From assembly GCF_022436705.1 (NCBI RefSeq), contig NZ_JAKUHT010000036.1, positions 1-62,564 of the forward strand: a stretch of DNA of 62,564 nucleotides, written 5' to 3'. The stretch comes from Nocardioides sp. CFH 31398. Lineage in GTDB: Bacteria; Actinomycetota; Actinomycetes; Propionibacteriales; Nocardioidaceae. Below are positions 26,849 through 35,167 of this stretch, piece after piece (position 1 is the stretch's first letter; each line of letters opens with the position of its first letter). Under the pieces are notes generated by a model, which made no database searches, was not told the DNA's origin, and was given only the letters and a program-made list of their open reading frames with translations. The translations under genes were made by a program, and so were the position numbers.

Positions 26849-28894
26849 TTACATGGCCGGGGACGGCTCCAGCCCCTCCGCGGACCGGATCACGTCCACG
26901 ATGCTCGACATGATCTCGGTGAGGCCGTAGTCCTTCGGCGTGTAGACGGCGGCGACGCCGGCCTCCTTGAGGCGGCGGCCGTCGGCGTCGGGGATGATCC
27001 CGCCCACGATGACCGGGACGTCGGCGAGGCCGGCGGCGGCCAGGCCGTCGACCACGGCGGGGACCAGCTCCATGTGGGATCCGGAGAGGATCGACAGGCC
27101 GACGCAGTGGACGTCCTCGTCCACCGCCGCCCGGACGATCTGGTCGGGGGTCAACCGGATGCCCTGGTAGACGACCTCGAAGCCGGCGTCGCGGGCGCGG
27201 ACGGCGACCTGCTCGGCGCCGTTGGAGTGGCCGTCGAGACCGGGCTTGCCGACGAGCAGGCGCAGTCGGCCGCCGATCTCCTCGCCGGTGGCGCGGACCT
27301 TCTCGCGGACGGCGCGCAGCTGCTCCCCCGCCTCCCCCACGGAGGCGGCCACGCCCACCGCGCCGGAGACGCCGGTGGGGGCGCGGAACTCGCCGAACAC
27401 CTCACGGAGGGTGCCGGCCCACTCCCCCGTCGTCGCCCCGGCCCGGACGGCGGCCAGGGTGGCGTGCATGAGGTTCGCGTCGGTCTTGGCGTCGGCGGCC
27501 AGCCGCTCGAGCGCGGCGTCCACGGCGGCCTGGTCGCGCTGGGCCTTCCACTCCTCCACCGAGCGCTTCGCGGCGGCCTCGGCCTCGGGGTCCGCGGTCT
27601 GGATCGCGCCGTCCAGGTCGGCGGTCAGCGGCGAGGGCTCGGTCGAGGTGTAGACGTTGACGCCGACGATCTTCTCGTCGCCGCTCTCGATGCGGGCGCG
27701 CCGGGCGGCGTGCGCCGAGACCAGGGCCTGCTTCATAAAGCCGGACTCGACGGCGGCGATGGCGCCGCCCATGGCCTGCACGCGGTCCATCTCCTCCTTC
27801 GCGGAGGCGACGAGCTCGGCGACCTTGGCCTCGATGACGTGGCTGCCGTCGAAGATGTCGTCGTACTCGAGCAGGTCGGACTCGAAGGCGAGCACCTGCT
27901 GCAGCCGCAGGGACCACTGCTGGTCCCAGGGCCGCGGCAGGCCGAGGGCCTCGTTCCAGGCCGGCAGCTGCAGCGCCCGCGCCCGGGCGTTCTTCGACAG
28001 CGTCACGCCGAGCATCTCGAGGACGATGCGCTGGACGTTGTTCTCCGGCTGCGCCTCGGTGAGCCCGAGCGAGTTGACCTGGACGCCGTAGCGGAAGCGG
28101 CGCATCTTCGGGTCGGTGACGCCGTACCGCTCGCGGCACAGCTCGTCCCACAGCTGCACGAAGGCCCGCATCTTGCAGGTCTCCTCGACGAAGCGGACGC
28201 CGGCGTTGACGAAGAACGACATCCGCCCGACGACCTTCTCGAAGTCCTCCTCCGAGACCTGGCCGGCGTTCTTCACCGCGTCGAGGACGGCGATGGCCGT
28301 GCACATCGCGTAGGCGAGCTCCTGCTGCGGCGTCGCCCCGGCCTCCTGCAGGTGGTAGGAGCAGATGTTGATCGGGTTCCACTTCGGGACCTGGTGGACC
28401 GTGTAGGAGATGACGTCGCTGATCAGGCGCAGCGAGTGCTCGGGGCCGAAGACGTAGGTCCCCCGGGAGAGGTACTCCTTGATGATGTCGTTCTGCGTCG
28501 TCCCGGCGAGCTGCGCGGCCACCTCCTCGGGCGCCAGGTCGGGGTTCTGCTCCTCGGCCGCGACCTGGTACATCGCGAGCAGCCACATCGCCGTGGCGTT
28601 GATGGTCATCGAGGTGTTCATCGAGGTGAGCGGGATGCCCTCGAAGAGGCGCCGCATCTCGCCGAGGTGCGGGACGGGGACGCCGACCTTGCCGACCTCC
28701 CCCGCCGCGAGGGCGTCGTCCGGGTCGTAGCCGGTCTGCGTGGGCAGGTCGAAGGCGACCGACAGCCCGGTCTGGCCCTTCTCGAGGTTGCCCCGGTAGA
28801 GGGCGTTCGACGCCGCGGCGGTGGAGTGCCCGGCGTACGTGCGCATGACCCAGGGGCGATCGCGCTCCGGGCGGGTGGGCGTCGCGTCACTCAT
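26849..28894 (-). CDS. ecm: Ethylmalonyl-CoA mutase (MeaA/Ecm)
   Basis: 681 residues. An adenosylcobalamin-dependent mutase of the methylmalonyl-CoA mutase family in a single chain, rearranging (2R)-ethylmalonyl-CoA to methylsuccinyl-CoA. The catalytic TIM-barrel (about 1-510) has RTYAGHSTAAASNALYR, LPTQTGYDPD and VNSLGLTEAQPEN. The C-terminal B12-binding Rossmann domain has the DGHSNGAEQ motif (DxHxxG, lower ligand His), LSILSGSH and VGGIIPD. The MeaA-type size and the presence of ccrA identify Ecm rather than MCM, though activity on methylmalonyl-CoA cannot be excluded. ATG 28894; the partner GTPase gene meaB is at 2600-3589. Confidence 0.92.
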   Translation of the reverse strand: MSDATPTRPERDRPWVMRTYAGHSTAAASNALYRGNLEKGQTGLSVAFDLPTQTGYDPDDALAAGEVGKVGVPVPHLGEMRRLFEGIPLTSMNTSMTINATAMWLLAMYQVAAEEQNPDLAPEEVAAQLAGTTQNDIIKEYLSRGTYVFGPEHSLRLISDVISYTVHQVPKWNPINICSYHLQEAGATPQQELAYAMCTAIAVLDAVKNAGQVSEEDFEKVVGRMSFFVNAGVRFVEETCKMRAFVQLWDELCRERYGVTDPKMRRFRYGVQVNSLGLTEAQPENNVQRIVLEMLGVTLSKNARARALQLPAWNEALGLPRPWDQQWSLRLQQVLAFESDLLEYDDIFDGSHVIEAKVAELVASAKEEMDRVQAMGGAIAAVESGFMKQALVSAHAARRARIESGDEKIVGVNVYTSTEPSPLTADLDGAIQTADPEAEAAAKRSVEEWKAQRDQAAVDAALERLAADAKTDANLMHATLAAVRAGATTGEWAGTLREVFGEFRAPTGVSGAVGVAASVGEAGEQLRAVREKVRATGEEIGGRLRLLVGKPGLDGHSNGAEQVAVRARDAGFEVVYQGIRLTPDQIVRAAVDEDVHCVGLSILSGSHMELVPAVVDGLAAAGLADVPVIVGGIIPDADGRRLKEAGVAAVYTPKDYGLTEIMSSIVDVIRSAEGLEPSPAM

Positions 28895-28974
28895 GTCCGG
28901 AGGGTAGACCGGGCCCTACCGCCCGGTAACCCGCCGAGCGGTGTGGAAAAGGCCACACCGCACCTCGACGACCG

Positions 28975-29322
28975 TCAGGCCGGCTCCCGCTCCGCGGGTC
29001 CGGACTGCTCGACCTCCACGACCCGGATGAGGTGCGACAGGTGCAGCAGCCGCCGGACGGCGGGCGGCACGGAGCGCAGGACGAGACGACGCCCGCGCGC
29101 ACCAGCGCGGTACGACGCCGCGGCGAGCACGCGCAGGGCGACCAGGTCGACGCAGTCGACGCGGCGCATGTCCACGACGACCAGGCCGTCGGTATCGACG
29201 GGGTCGGCAGCGGCGAGCGCCGCGTCCAGGGCGGCCCGCAACCGGTCCGTGCACCGCGCGTCGACGTCACCGACGAGCACCACGCGGCGCTCGCCGCCGT
29301 CGGTCTCGAGCTCGACTCCCAT
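28975..29322 (-). CDS. STAS-domain protein (anti-sigma antagonist-like) lacking the usual phospho-serine
   Basis: 115 residues, one STAS domain: beta strands VVLVGDVDA and LVVVDMRRVDCVDLVALRVL. In standard SpoIIAA/RsbV proteins this loop is D-S/T-S-G-L with the second Ser phosphorylated; here it is D-C-V-D-L, so the target serine is absent. This resembles STAS proteins that bind without phospho-regulation. ATG 29322 has GGGGG upstream; a GTG at 29343 would add seven residues. It follows a membrane-protein gene by about 20 bp on the same strand, so an operon is likely. No anti-sigma factor or RsbU gene is nearby. Confidence 0.8.
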   Translation of the reverse strand: MGVELETDGGERRVVLVGDVDARCTDRLRAALDAALAAADPVDTDGLVVVDMRRVDCVDLVALRVLAAASYRAGARGRRLVLRSVPPAVRRLLHLSHLIRVVEVEQSGPAEREPA

Positions 29323-29345
29323 GCGGCCCCCGATCGTCTGCACGA

Positions 29346-30005
29346 TCAGGATGACGCGCGAGACCCCTCGTTGGTTGCATTATCCGTGGAATTGCTCACA
29401 CGTGTCGCCCGCGCGGCCCCGAGGTACACCAGCCCGGCGGTGCCGGCGGCGAGCAGCAGCATGCCGGCGACGCCCTCGGGGCTGAAGATGTGACCGACGT
29501 GCACGAGCCACGCGCCGGGCAGCAGGAGCAGGCCCACGAGCGCGGGGGCACCGAGGCGGCGCACCTGGTCGGCGAGCAGCACGACGCAGCACGCCAGCAG
29601 GGACCACGAGCCGATCTCGCCGAGCGGCGTCCCGATCCCGAACATCAGGCTCACCGCCGGCGGCCGCGGCTCGTCCGGGCCCAGCTCGCGGGTGACGTAG
29701 CCGGCCCCGATGCCGCTGACGACGTCCAGCGCCGAGTAGAACGTCATGTAGCCGTACGCGGTGAGCCGGACCACCCACGAGACCGCGTCCGTGCGCCCCC
29801 GCACGGGCGCGAGCAGCGCGAGCCCGACCAGCGGGAAGAACAGCAGGCCCGGGACGTGCAGCCCGTACCACATCGTCGACGTCTCGTAGCTGAGCGAGTG
29901 CGGGTGGAACAGGCCCGCGACGCCGAGCCCCACCCCCGGCACCGCGCAGAGGGCGGCGTACGCCGCGGGTCGGCTACGCAGCCACGGGGTGCGCGGGAGG
30001 TCCAT
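29346..30005 (-). CDS. Integral membrane protein of unknown function
   Basis: 219 residues with about six hydrophobic helices (around 15-33, 48-68, 83-98, 122-145, 152-170 and 178-198). HPHSLSYETSTMWYGLH and GHIFSPEGVAG are notable polar stretches with conserved-looking His. No family I recognise. The C-terminus is Thr/Asn/Ser-rich. Upstream gene of the STAS protein, same strand, and divergent (32 bp) from the cobalamin adenosyltransferase gene. Confidence 0.8.
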   Translation of the reverse strand: MDLPRTPWLRSRPAAYAALCAVPGVGLGVAGLFHPHSLSYETSTMWYGLHVPGLLFFPLVGLALLAPVRGRTDAVSWVVRLTAYGYMTFYSALDVVSGIGAGYVTRELGPDEPRPPAVSLMFGIGTPLGEIGSWSLLACCVVLLADQVRRLGAPALVGLLLLPGAWLVHVGHIFSPEGVAGMLLLAAGTAGLVYLGAARATRVSNSTDNATNEGSRASS

Positions 30006-30037
30006 GCGCAGAACCTAACCGGCCTAGGGTGAGCGCC

Positions 30038-30610
30038 ATGGTGAACCTGACGCGCATCTACACCCGCACCGGCGACGGCGGGCGCACCCGTCTGGTCGAC
30101 ATGACCGAGACGACGAAGAACGACCTCCGCCTGCACGCGTACGCCGACGTGGACGAGACCAACGCGCAGATCGGCGTCGCCATCGAGCTCGGCGGCCTCG
30201 AGGACGACGTCGTCACGGTGCTGCGGACGATCCAGAACGACCTGTTCGACGCGGGCGCCGACCTCGGCAACCCGGTGGTCGCCGACCCCGAGTTCCCGCC
30301 GCTGCGGGTCGAGCAGGCGTACGTCGACCGGCTCGAGGCCTGGTGCGACGCCTACAACGAGGAGCTCGAGACCCTCCGCTCGTTCATCCTGCCCGGCGGG
30401 TCCCCCGGGGCGGCGCTGCTGCACGCGGCGCGCACCGTGTGCCGGCGTGCCGAGCGCTCGGCCTGGCGTGCCCACGACGAGCACGGGGACTCGATGAACG
30501 CGGTCGCGATCACCTACCTGAACCGCCTGTCCGACCTCCTGTTCATCCTGGCCCGTCACGCGAACCGCCGGCAGGGCGACGTTTTGTGGAAGCCGGGCGG
30601 GGAACGGTAG
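30038..30610 (+). CDS. Cob(I)alamin adenosyltransferase, PduO type
   Basis: 190 residues. It transfers adenosyl from ATP to cob(I)alamin to make coenzyme B12 and can hand it to acyl-CoA mutases. The ATP-binding N-terminus is RIYTRTGDGGRTRL and the C-terminal helix carries RTVCRRAERSAW; VDETNAQIG and FILPGG are also typical. ATG 30038 is chosen with GGGTGAG upstream; a GTG at 30029 would add MSA. It supplies the cofactor for the Ecm mutase encoded at 26849-28894. Confidence 0.93.
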   Translation: MVNLTRIYTRTGDGGRTRLVDMTETTKNDLRLHAYADVDETNAQIGVAIELGGLEDDVVTVLRTIQNDLFDAGADLGNPVVADPEFPPLRVEQAYVDRLEAWCDAYNEELETLRSFILPGGSPGAALLHAARTVCRRAERSAWRAHDEHGDSMNAVAITYLNRLSDLLFILARHANRRQGDVLWKPGGER

Positions 30611-30661
30611 CCCCCGGCTGTGGCGCCCGTCACGGCGTCACCGACCGATGGGAAGTCCCTC

Positions 30662-31180
30662 ATGAAGTCCTCTGCTCGTCTCTCCGCGCTCGTGCCCGCG
30701 GCCGCCCTGGCGCTGGCCCTGCCCCTCGCCGGGCCCGCCGCCGCCCAGGACCGGGTCTCGCCGGTCCAGCGCGACACCGACGCCCCGCAGGTCGTCGGCA
30801 CCGCCGCCGACACCCCGCCCGCGGGCCAGGTCCGCGACACCGACATCACCCGCAACCGCTACCGCGTCGACGAGGACGGCCGCGTCCTGCTGGCCCGGCT
30901 GCGGGTCGCCCGCGACGGGGCGTACGACGCCAGGAACTACTTCGCGCAGACCTCCGTGCAGGTCCGCACCGTGCCCGACGGCCGCTACAAGCTCATCACC
31001 CCCGGCGAGGCTCCCTGCCGCGCGGCGACGTCCACCCGCGACGGGCACGTCATCGTCGCGCGCGTGCCCGCGTGGTGCGTGCCGTCCGGTGCGGTCGACC
31101 TCCGCGTCGTCCGGGAGAGCAACCTGAACGGCACCACCCTGCGCGACCGCAGCGCGTGGCTGCGCTGGACCGTCCGGTGA
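30662..31180 (+). CDS. Secreted protein of unknown function
   Basis: 172 residues. A clear signal peptide (MKSSARLSALVPAAALALA...) ends at GPAAA-QDR near residue 27. The mature part is Asp/Arg/Val-rich with two Cys (EAPCRAAT and PAWCVPSG) that could form a disulphide. No domain recognised. ATG 30662 follows GGGAAG. It sits between the adenosyltransferase gene and the TPP riboswitch, and is probably an independent unit. Confidence 0.8.
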   Translation: MKSSARLSALVPAAALALALPLAGPAAAQDRVSPVQRDTDAPQVVGTAADTPPAGQVRDTDITRNRYRVDEDGRVLLARLRVARDGAYDARNYFAQTSVQVRTVPDGRYKLITPGEAPCRAATSTRDGHVIVARVPAWCVPSGAVDLRVVRESNLNGTTLRDRSAWLRWTVR

Positions 31181-31207
31181 GGCGCTCGCCCCTGGGGTAA
31201 CGTCACT

Positions 31208-31289
31208 CGCGACACGGGGTGCCCGCACCGATCGGGCTGAGATCACACCCGTCGAACCTGATCTAGCTCGTACTAGCGAAGGGATGTCC
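31208..31289 (+). promoter_or_regulatory. TPP riboswitch (THI element)
   Basis: The conserved blocks are all visible in order: GACACGGGGTGCC (P1/P2), GGGCTGAGA, CACCC, GAACCTGATCTAG and TACTAGCGAAGGGA. The pairing GACA (31211-31214) with TGTC (31285-31288) closes P1 just before the thiM ATG at 31291, and the GAAGGGA that would serve as ribosome-binding site is inside the element. That layout points to translational repression of thiMED by thiamin pyrophosphate. Confidence 0.95.
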
Positions 31290-31290
31290 G

Positions 31291-32091
31291 ATGTCTGCTG
31301 CGCCAGGACCACGCGACGCGGCCGCGGCGCTCGCCGACCTGCGGTCGGGCACACCGCTGGTCCACTGCCTGACCAACGCGGTGGTCATGGCGTGGACGGC
31401 GAACGGCCTCCTCGCCCTCGGGGCGTCGCCGGCCATGGTCGACGTCCCCGGCGAGGCGGGCCCGTTCGCGCGCGTCGCGTCGGGCGTGCTGGTGAACCTC
31501 GGGACGCCGCACGGCGAGCAGCGCGAGGCCATGGCGGAGGCCGTCACCGCGGCCGGCGAGGCCGGGACGCCGTGGGTGCTCGACCCCGTCGCCGTCGGGC
31601 CGCTGCCGGTGCGCACCGCCCTCGCCGCCGACCTGCTGGAGCACCGACCCGCTGTCGTCAAGGGCAACGCGTCGGAGGTCATGGCCCTCGCGGGGCTGGG
31701 CGCCGGCGGCCGGGGCACCGACTCCGCCGCCGCCGTCGACGACGCCGTCCCCGCGGCCCGCGAGCTGGCCGCCCGGACGGGTGGGGTCGTGGTCGTCACG
31801 GGCCCGGTCGACGTCGTCACCGACGGCCGCACCGAGGTCCGGGTCGGCGGGGGCAGCCCGCTGCTGGCGCAGGTCACCGGTGGCGGGTGCCTGCTCGGCG
31901 CGGTCGTCGCGGCCTTCCTCGCCGACTCCGGGCCCCTCCTCGCGGCGGTGGCCGCCTGCGCGTCGTACGGCGTCGCGGCCGAGCGTGCCGCCCTGGTCGC
32001 CACGGGGCCGGGCGGCTTCGCCGTCGCGATGCTCGACGCCCTGGCGGCGCTCGACCCCGCGGACCTCGAGCACGCCGCGAGGCTGTCGTGA
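31291..32091 (+). CDS. thiM: Hydroxyethylthiazole kinase
   Basis: 266 residues. It phosphorylates 5-(2-hydroxyethyl)-4-methylthiazole for thiamin salvage. Family motifs: LVHCLTNAVVM at the N-terminus, LGASPAMVD, VLDPVAVG, VKGNASEVMAL and the anion-hole/catalytic VTGGGCLLGAVVAAF. In most ThiM the last is GTGC; here GGGC, one change, with the following Cys kept. First gene after the TPP riboswitch; its TGA overlaps the thiE GTG by 4 bp. Confidence 0.93.
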   Translation: MSAAPGPRDAAAALADLRSGTPLVHCLTNAVVMAWTANGLLALGASPAMVDVPGEAGPFARVASGVLVNLGTPHGEQREAMAEAVTAAGEAGTPWVLDPVAVGPLPVRTALAADLLEHRPAVVKGNASEVMALAGLGAGGRGTDSAAAVDDAVPAARELAARTGGVVVVTGPVDVVTDGRTEVRVGGGSPLLAQVTGGGCLLGAVVAAFLADSGPLLAAVAACASYGVAAERAALVATGPGGFAVAMLDALAALDPADLEHAARLS

Positions 32092-32759
32092 GCCGGGCGT
32101 CCTCGGGCGAGGACGTCGGGGTCTACCTCGTGACCGACGCGTCGCAGGCGGCGCGCCACGGACGCGGCGTCGTCGACACGGTCGTCGCGGCCGTCGCCGG
32201 CGGCGTCCGGTGGGTCCAGCTGCGCTGCAAGGCCGAGTCGGACGACGAGGTCCTGCGCCTGCTCCGGGCCGTCGGCGAGGCGCTGCCGGTCGACGTGCGG
32301 CTCGTGGTCAACGACCGCCTCGGTGTCGTGCGGACCGCCCTCGACGAGGGCGTCCGCGTGGACGGCCTGCACCTCGGGCAGGCGGACGGCTCCGCCGAGC
32401 AGGCCCGCACCGTCCTCGGCGCACGGCCCCTCCTGGGCGTGAGTGCCTCCACCCCGGAGCAGCTGCGAGCCGCCGCCCGGGCGGGGGCGGACCTCGTGGG
32501 CATCGGAGCGGTCCACACGACCACGACCAAGACCGACGCCCCCGCGCCGCTCGGCACCGCCGGTGCCTGCGCGCTCGCGAGTGTCGCCCGGGGCCTCGGG
32601 CTCGCCCCGGTCGCCATCGGCGGCCTCGGCGCCGACGACCTCGCCGAGCTGCGGGCCGGCGGCTTCGCCGGCGCGGCGGTCGTCTCGGCGATCTGCGCCG
32701 TGCCCGAGCCCACCCGTGCGGCGCGCCGGCTCGTCCGGGCGTGGGACGGCGCCCGGTGA
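32088..32759 (+). CDS. thiE: Thiamin-phosphate synthase
   Basis: 223 residues, TIM-barrel of the ThiE type. It joins hydroxymethylpyrimidine pyrophosphate and thiazole phosphate. YLVTD, VQLRCK, LVVNDRLGV, DGLHLGQADG, GVSASTPEQ and the late GIGAVHTTTTKTDA and AIGGLGADDLAEL are in family order. The fourth segment is normally VGP.F.T.TK, so the first residues are atypical but the phosphate-binding TTK is kept. GTG 32088 overlaps the thiM stop as GTGA, and its own stop overlaps thiD in the same way. Confidence 0.92.
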   Translation: MSRASSGEDVGVYLVTDASQAARHGRGVVDTVVAAVAGGVRWVQLRCKAESDDEVLRLLRAVGEALPVDVRLVVNDRLGVVRTALDEGVRVDGLHLGQADGSAEQARTVLGARPLLGVSASTPEQLRAAARAGADLVGIGAVHTTTTKTDAPAPLGTAGACALASVARGLGLAPVAIGGLGADDLAELRAGGFAGAAVVSAICAVPEPTRAARRLVRAWDGAR

Positions 32760-34285
32760 GCGGGCGCGTGCCCGCCGCGCCGCGGGTGCTGTCGATCGCC
32801 GGGACCGACCCGACCGGCGGCGCCGGCGTCCAGGCCGACCTCAAGTCGATCGCCGCGAACGGCGGCTACGGCATGAGCGTGGTCACGGCGCTGGTCGCCC
32901 AGAACACGCAGGGCGTCCGGTCGGTCCACCGGCCGCCGGAGTCGTTCCTGCGCGAGCAGCTCGACGCGGTCGGCGACGACGTCGAGGTCGACGCGGTCAA
33001 GGTCGGCATGCTCGCCGACGCCGGGCTGGTCCGGACGGTCCACAGGTGGCTGCTCGAGCACCGACCGCCCGTGGTCGTCGTCGACCCCGTCATGGTCGCC
33101 ACGAGCGGGGACCGGCTGCTCGACGCCGACGCCGTCGCCGCCCTGGTCGACCTCGTCCGCGACGTCGCCGACCTCGTGACTCCCAACGTCCCCGAGCTCG
33201 CCGTCCTCGCCGGGTCCGACGACGCGACCGACTGGGACGGCGTCCTCACCCAGGCACGGGCGGTCGCCGCCGACCTCGGCGTCCGGGTGCTCGCGAAGGG
33301 CGGCCACCTCGACGACGGCCCCGACGGACGCACGGTGCGGAACGCCCTCGTCGGGCCCGGTGGGGAGGTCGAGGAGGTCGTCTCGCCGCGGGTGGACACC
33401 CCGCACACCCACGGGACCGGGTGCTCGCTGTCCTCGGCCGTGGCCACGCTCCGGGCGTCGTCCGGCGACTGGCCCACCGCCGCCCGCGAGGCCACCCGCT
33501 GGCTCCACGAGTCGGTCGCCGCCGGGGCGACGCTCCGGGTCGGGCGCGGTCGCGGACCGGTGTCGCACTTCGCCGGGCTGTGGGCCCGGGGCGGTGTGGT
33601 GACCGCCCAGAGCCCGACCGAGGTGACCGACGGGTGGTGGGCGGCCACGGCCGACGTCCGGGCGGCGATCGACGAGCTCGACCTCGTCGTCGCGCTCGGT
33701 GACGGCACCCTGGACCGGGCGCGCTTCGACGCCTACGTGGGCCAGGACGCGCTCTACCTCCTCGACTTCGCCCGCGCGCTCGCCGCGGCGAGCCACCTCG
33801 CCCCCTCCCCCGCCGAGCAGGCGTTCTGGGCCGGCGCCGCGCAGGACGCCGTGGCGACGGAGCTCGCGCTGCACGGGGGCTTCCTGCCCCCGGCGGACCT
33901 GTTCGCCGCGACGCCCGGCGCCGCGCTCACGGCGTACACGGACCACCTGCTCGCGGCCGTCGGCCGGGGTTCCTACCCCGTGCTGGTCGCCGCGCTGCTG
34001 CCGTGCTTCTGGGTCTACACCGACGTCGGACGACGCCTGGCGCCCCGGGCGAGCGACGACCACCCGTACGCCGCGTGGCTTCGCACGTACGGCGACGAGG
34101 GGTTCGCGGAGGTGACCGCGGAGGCGATCCGCATCGTCGGCGAGACCGCCGCGGCGGCGACGGCGCCGGAGCGCGAGCGGATGTGGCAGGCTTTCGCGGC
34201 GTCGACGCGTCACGAGCACGACTTCTTCGCCCGCGCCGGCTGTGACGCGGGTGACAGCTCGGTGCGTCCCGGCCCGGTTGCCTGA
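32756..34285 (+). CDS. thiD: ThiD-TenA fusion: HMP(-P) kinase with C-terminal aminopyrimidine hydrolase domain
   Basis: 509 residues. Residues 1-275 are ThiD, phosphorylating hydroxymethylpyrimidine (phosphate): VLSIAGTDPTGGAGVQADLK, VDPVMVATSGD, VTPNVPEL and THGTGCSLSSA. After a short linker, about 290-495 are TenA/thiaminase II: FARALAAASH, the nucleophile Cys in LLPCFWVYTDVG, YAAWLRTYGDEGF, and RHEHDFF where other TenA have a Tyr and a Glu. TenA in this setting deaminates or hydrolyses aminopyrimidines from degraded thiamin, whose product the ThiD half then phosphorylates. GTG 32756 overlaps the thiE stop as GTGA. Confidence 0.93.
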   Translation: MSGRVPAAPRVLSIAGTDPTGGAGVQADLKSIAANGGYGMSVVTALVAQNTQGVRSVHRPPESFLREQLDAVGDDVEVDAVKVGMLADAGLVRTVHRWLLEHRPPVVVVDPVMVATSGDRLLDADAVAALVDLVRDVADLVTPNVPELAVLAGSDDATDWDGVLTQARAVAADLGVRVLAKGGHLDDGPDGRTVRNALVGPGGEVEEVVSPRVDTPHTHGTGCSLSSAVATLRASSGDWPTAAREATRWLHESVAAGATLRVGRGRGPVSHFAGLWARGGVVTAQSPTEVTDGWWAATADVRAAIDELDLVVALGDGTLDRARFDAYVGQDALYLLDFARALAAASHLAPSPAEQAFWAGAAQDAVATELALHGGFLPPADLFAATPGAALTAYTDHLLAAVGRGSYPVLVAALLPCFWVYTDVGRRLAPRASDDHPYAAWLRTYGDEGFAEVTAEAIRIVGETAAAATAPERERMWQAFAASTRHEHDFFARAGCDAGDSSVRPGPVA

Positions 34286-34297
34286 CACGATGTCGCG

Positions 34298-35113
34298 GTG
34301 AATTCCTCTCGGGTCTGGGAACTCCTCGGCGCGCTCGGCGGGGTGGCCGACGAGCGCTCGGTCGCCGCGCTCGACCTGTCGGCCGAGGAGGCGGACGAGC
34401 TGGGCGCGGCCGTCCGCGAGCTCGTCGACAGCCTCCTCGAGCGTTGCCACGTCAGTCACGACCACTGGGGCGAGCTGTCCGAGGCCGTGGCCGCCGCGGT
34501 CGTCGCCTCCGGCGAGGACCGGTACCGCCAGGTGCACGACCGGGGTGGGGTGCTCGACCCGGCGGACTGGCGGTGGCAGGAGGCGGACGCGCTGCTGGGC
34601 CTCGGCGGGTCCGGCGAGGAGCCCGCGGCCTTCGTCCTCCAGTGGATCACCGAGGACCTGCCGGACGGCGTCTCCTCGGCGTGGAGCGCCGGCCACCCGA
34701 CCAGCGGGAGCGTCCTGCCCGACGGCACCGTCATGGACGACGACCCGGCCTGGGGCCACGTGCCCGCCGCGGACCCCGCGTGGTCGTCGGCCGTGGCCGC
34801 CCTGCTCGTCGACCCCGACGTCGCCCGGGCCCGCGAGACCGTCGGCGCGGCCCACGGCGCGTCGTACGACCAGGTGCGGGTGTGGCTCACCCTCACCGAC
34901 ACCGACGAGCCCGCGATCACCCTGTGGGTCGACGACGGCGGGGAGGACGACGGGGACGACGGCGGTGACGACGGCCACGAGGACGACGTCGAGGTGGTCG
35001 TGGTCGGCACCTACCCCGCCGCCGACCTCCGCGGCACGGACGTCGCGGAGCGCACCACCGCCTACGTCGAGATCGTCGGTGGCCTCCTCCACGTCGTCGC
35101 CGAGGACGACTGA
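34298..35113 (+). CDS. Acidic protein of unknown function
   Basis: 271 residues, strongly acidic and cytoplasmic (no signal or membrane segment). It begins MNSSRVWELLGALGGV from a GTG at 34298. The middle has WRWQEADALLGLGGSGE and LQWITEDLPDG; a run of Asp/Glu/Gly (DDGGEDDGDDGGDDGHEDD) at about 209-227 separates the last VEVVVVGTYP strand. I recognise no domain. 12 bp after tenA-fused thiD on the same strand, so it could belong to the thiamin operon by read-through, but no functional link is visible. Confidence 0.75.
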   Translation: MNSSRVWELLGALGGVADERSVAALDLSAEEADELGAAVRELVDSLLERCHVSHDHWGELSEAVAAAVVASGEDRYRQVHDRGGVLDPADWRWQEADALLGLGGSGEEPAAFVLQWITEDLPDGVSSAWSAGHPTSGSVLPDGTVMDDDPAWGHVPAADPAWSSAVAALLVDPDVARARETVGAAHGASYDQVRVWLTLTDTDEPAITLWVDDGGEDDGDDGGDDGHEDDVEVVVVGTYPAADLRGTDVAERTTAYVEIVGGLLHVVAEDD

Positions 35114-35167
35114 CCCCGGCGACGCCGGGCGGCATGCTGCGGGCTACTGCGGGCTACTGCGGGCGGG

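Noticed and set aside
35114..35167. A repeat element
   Set aside because: Two copies of the 10-nt TGCGGGCTAC only; too short to call.
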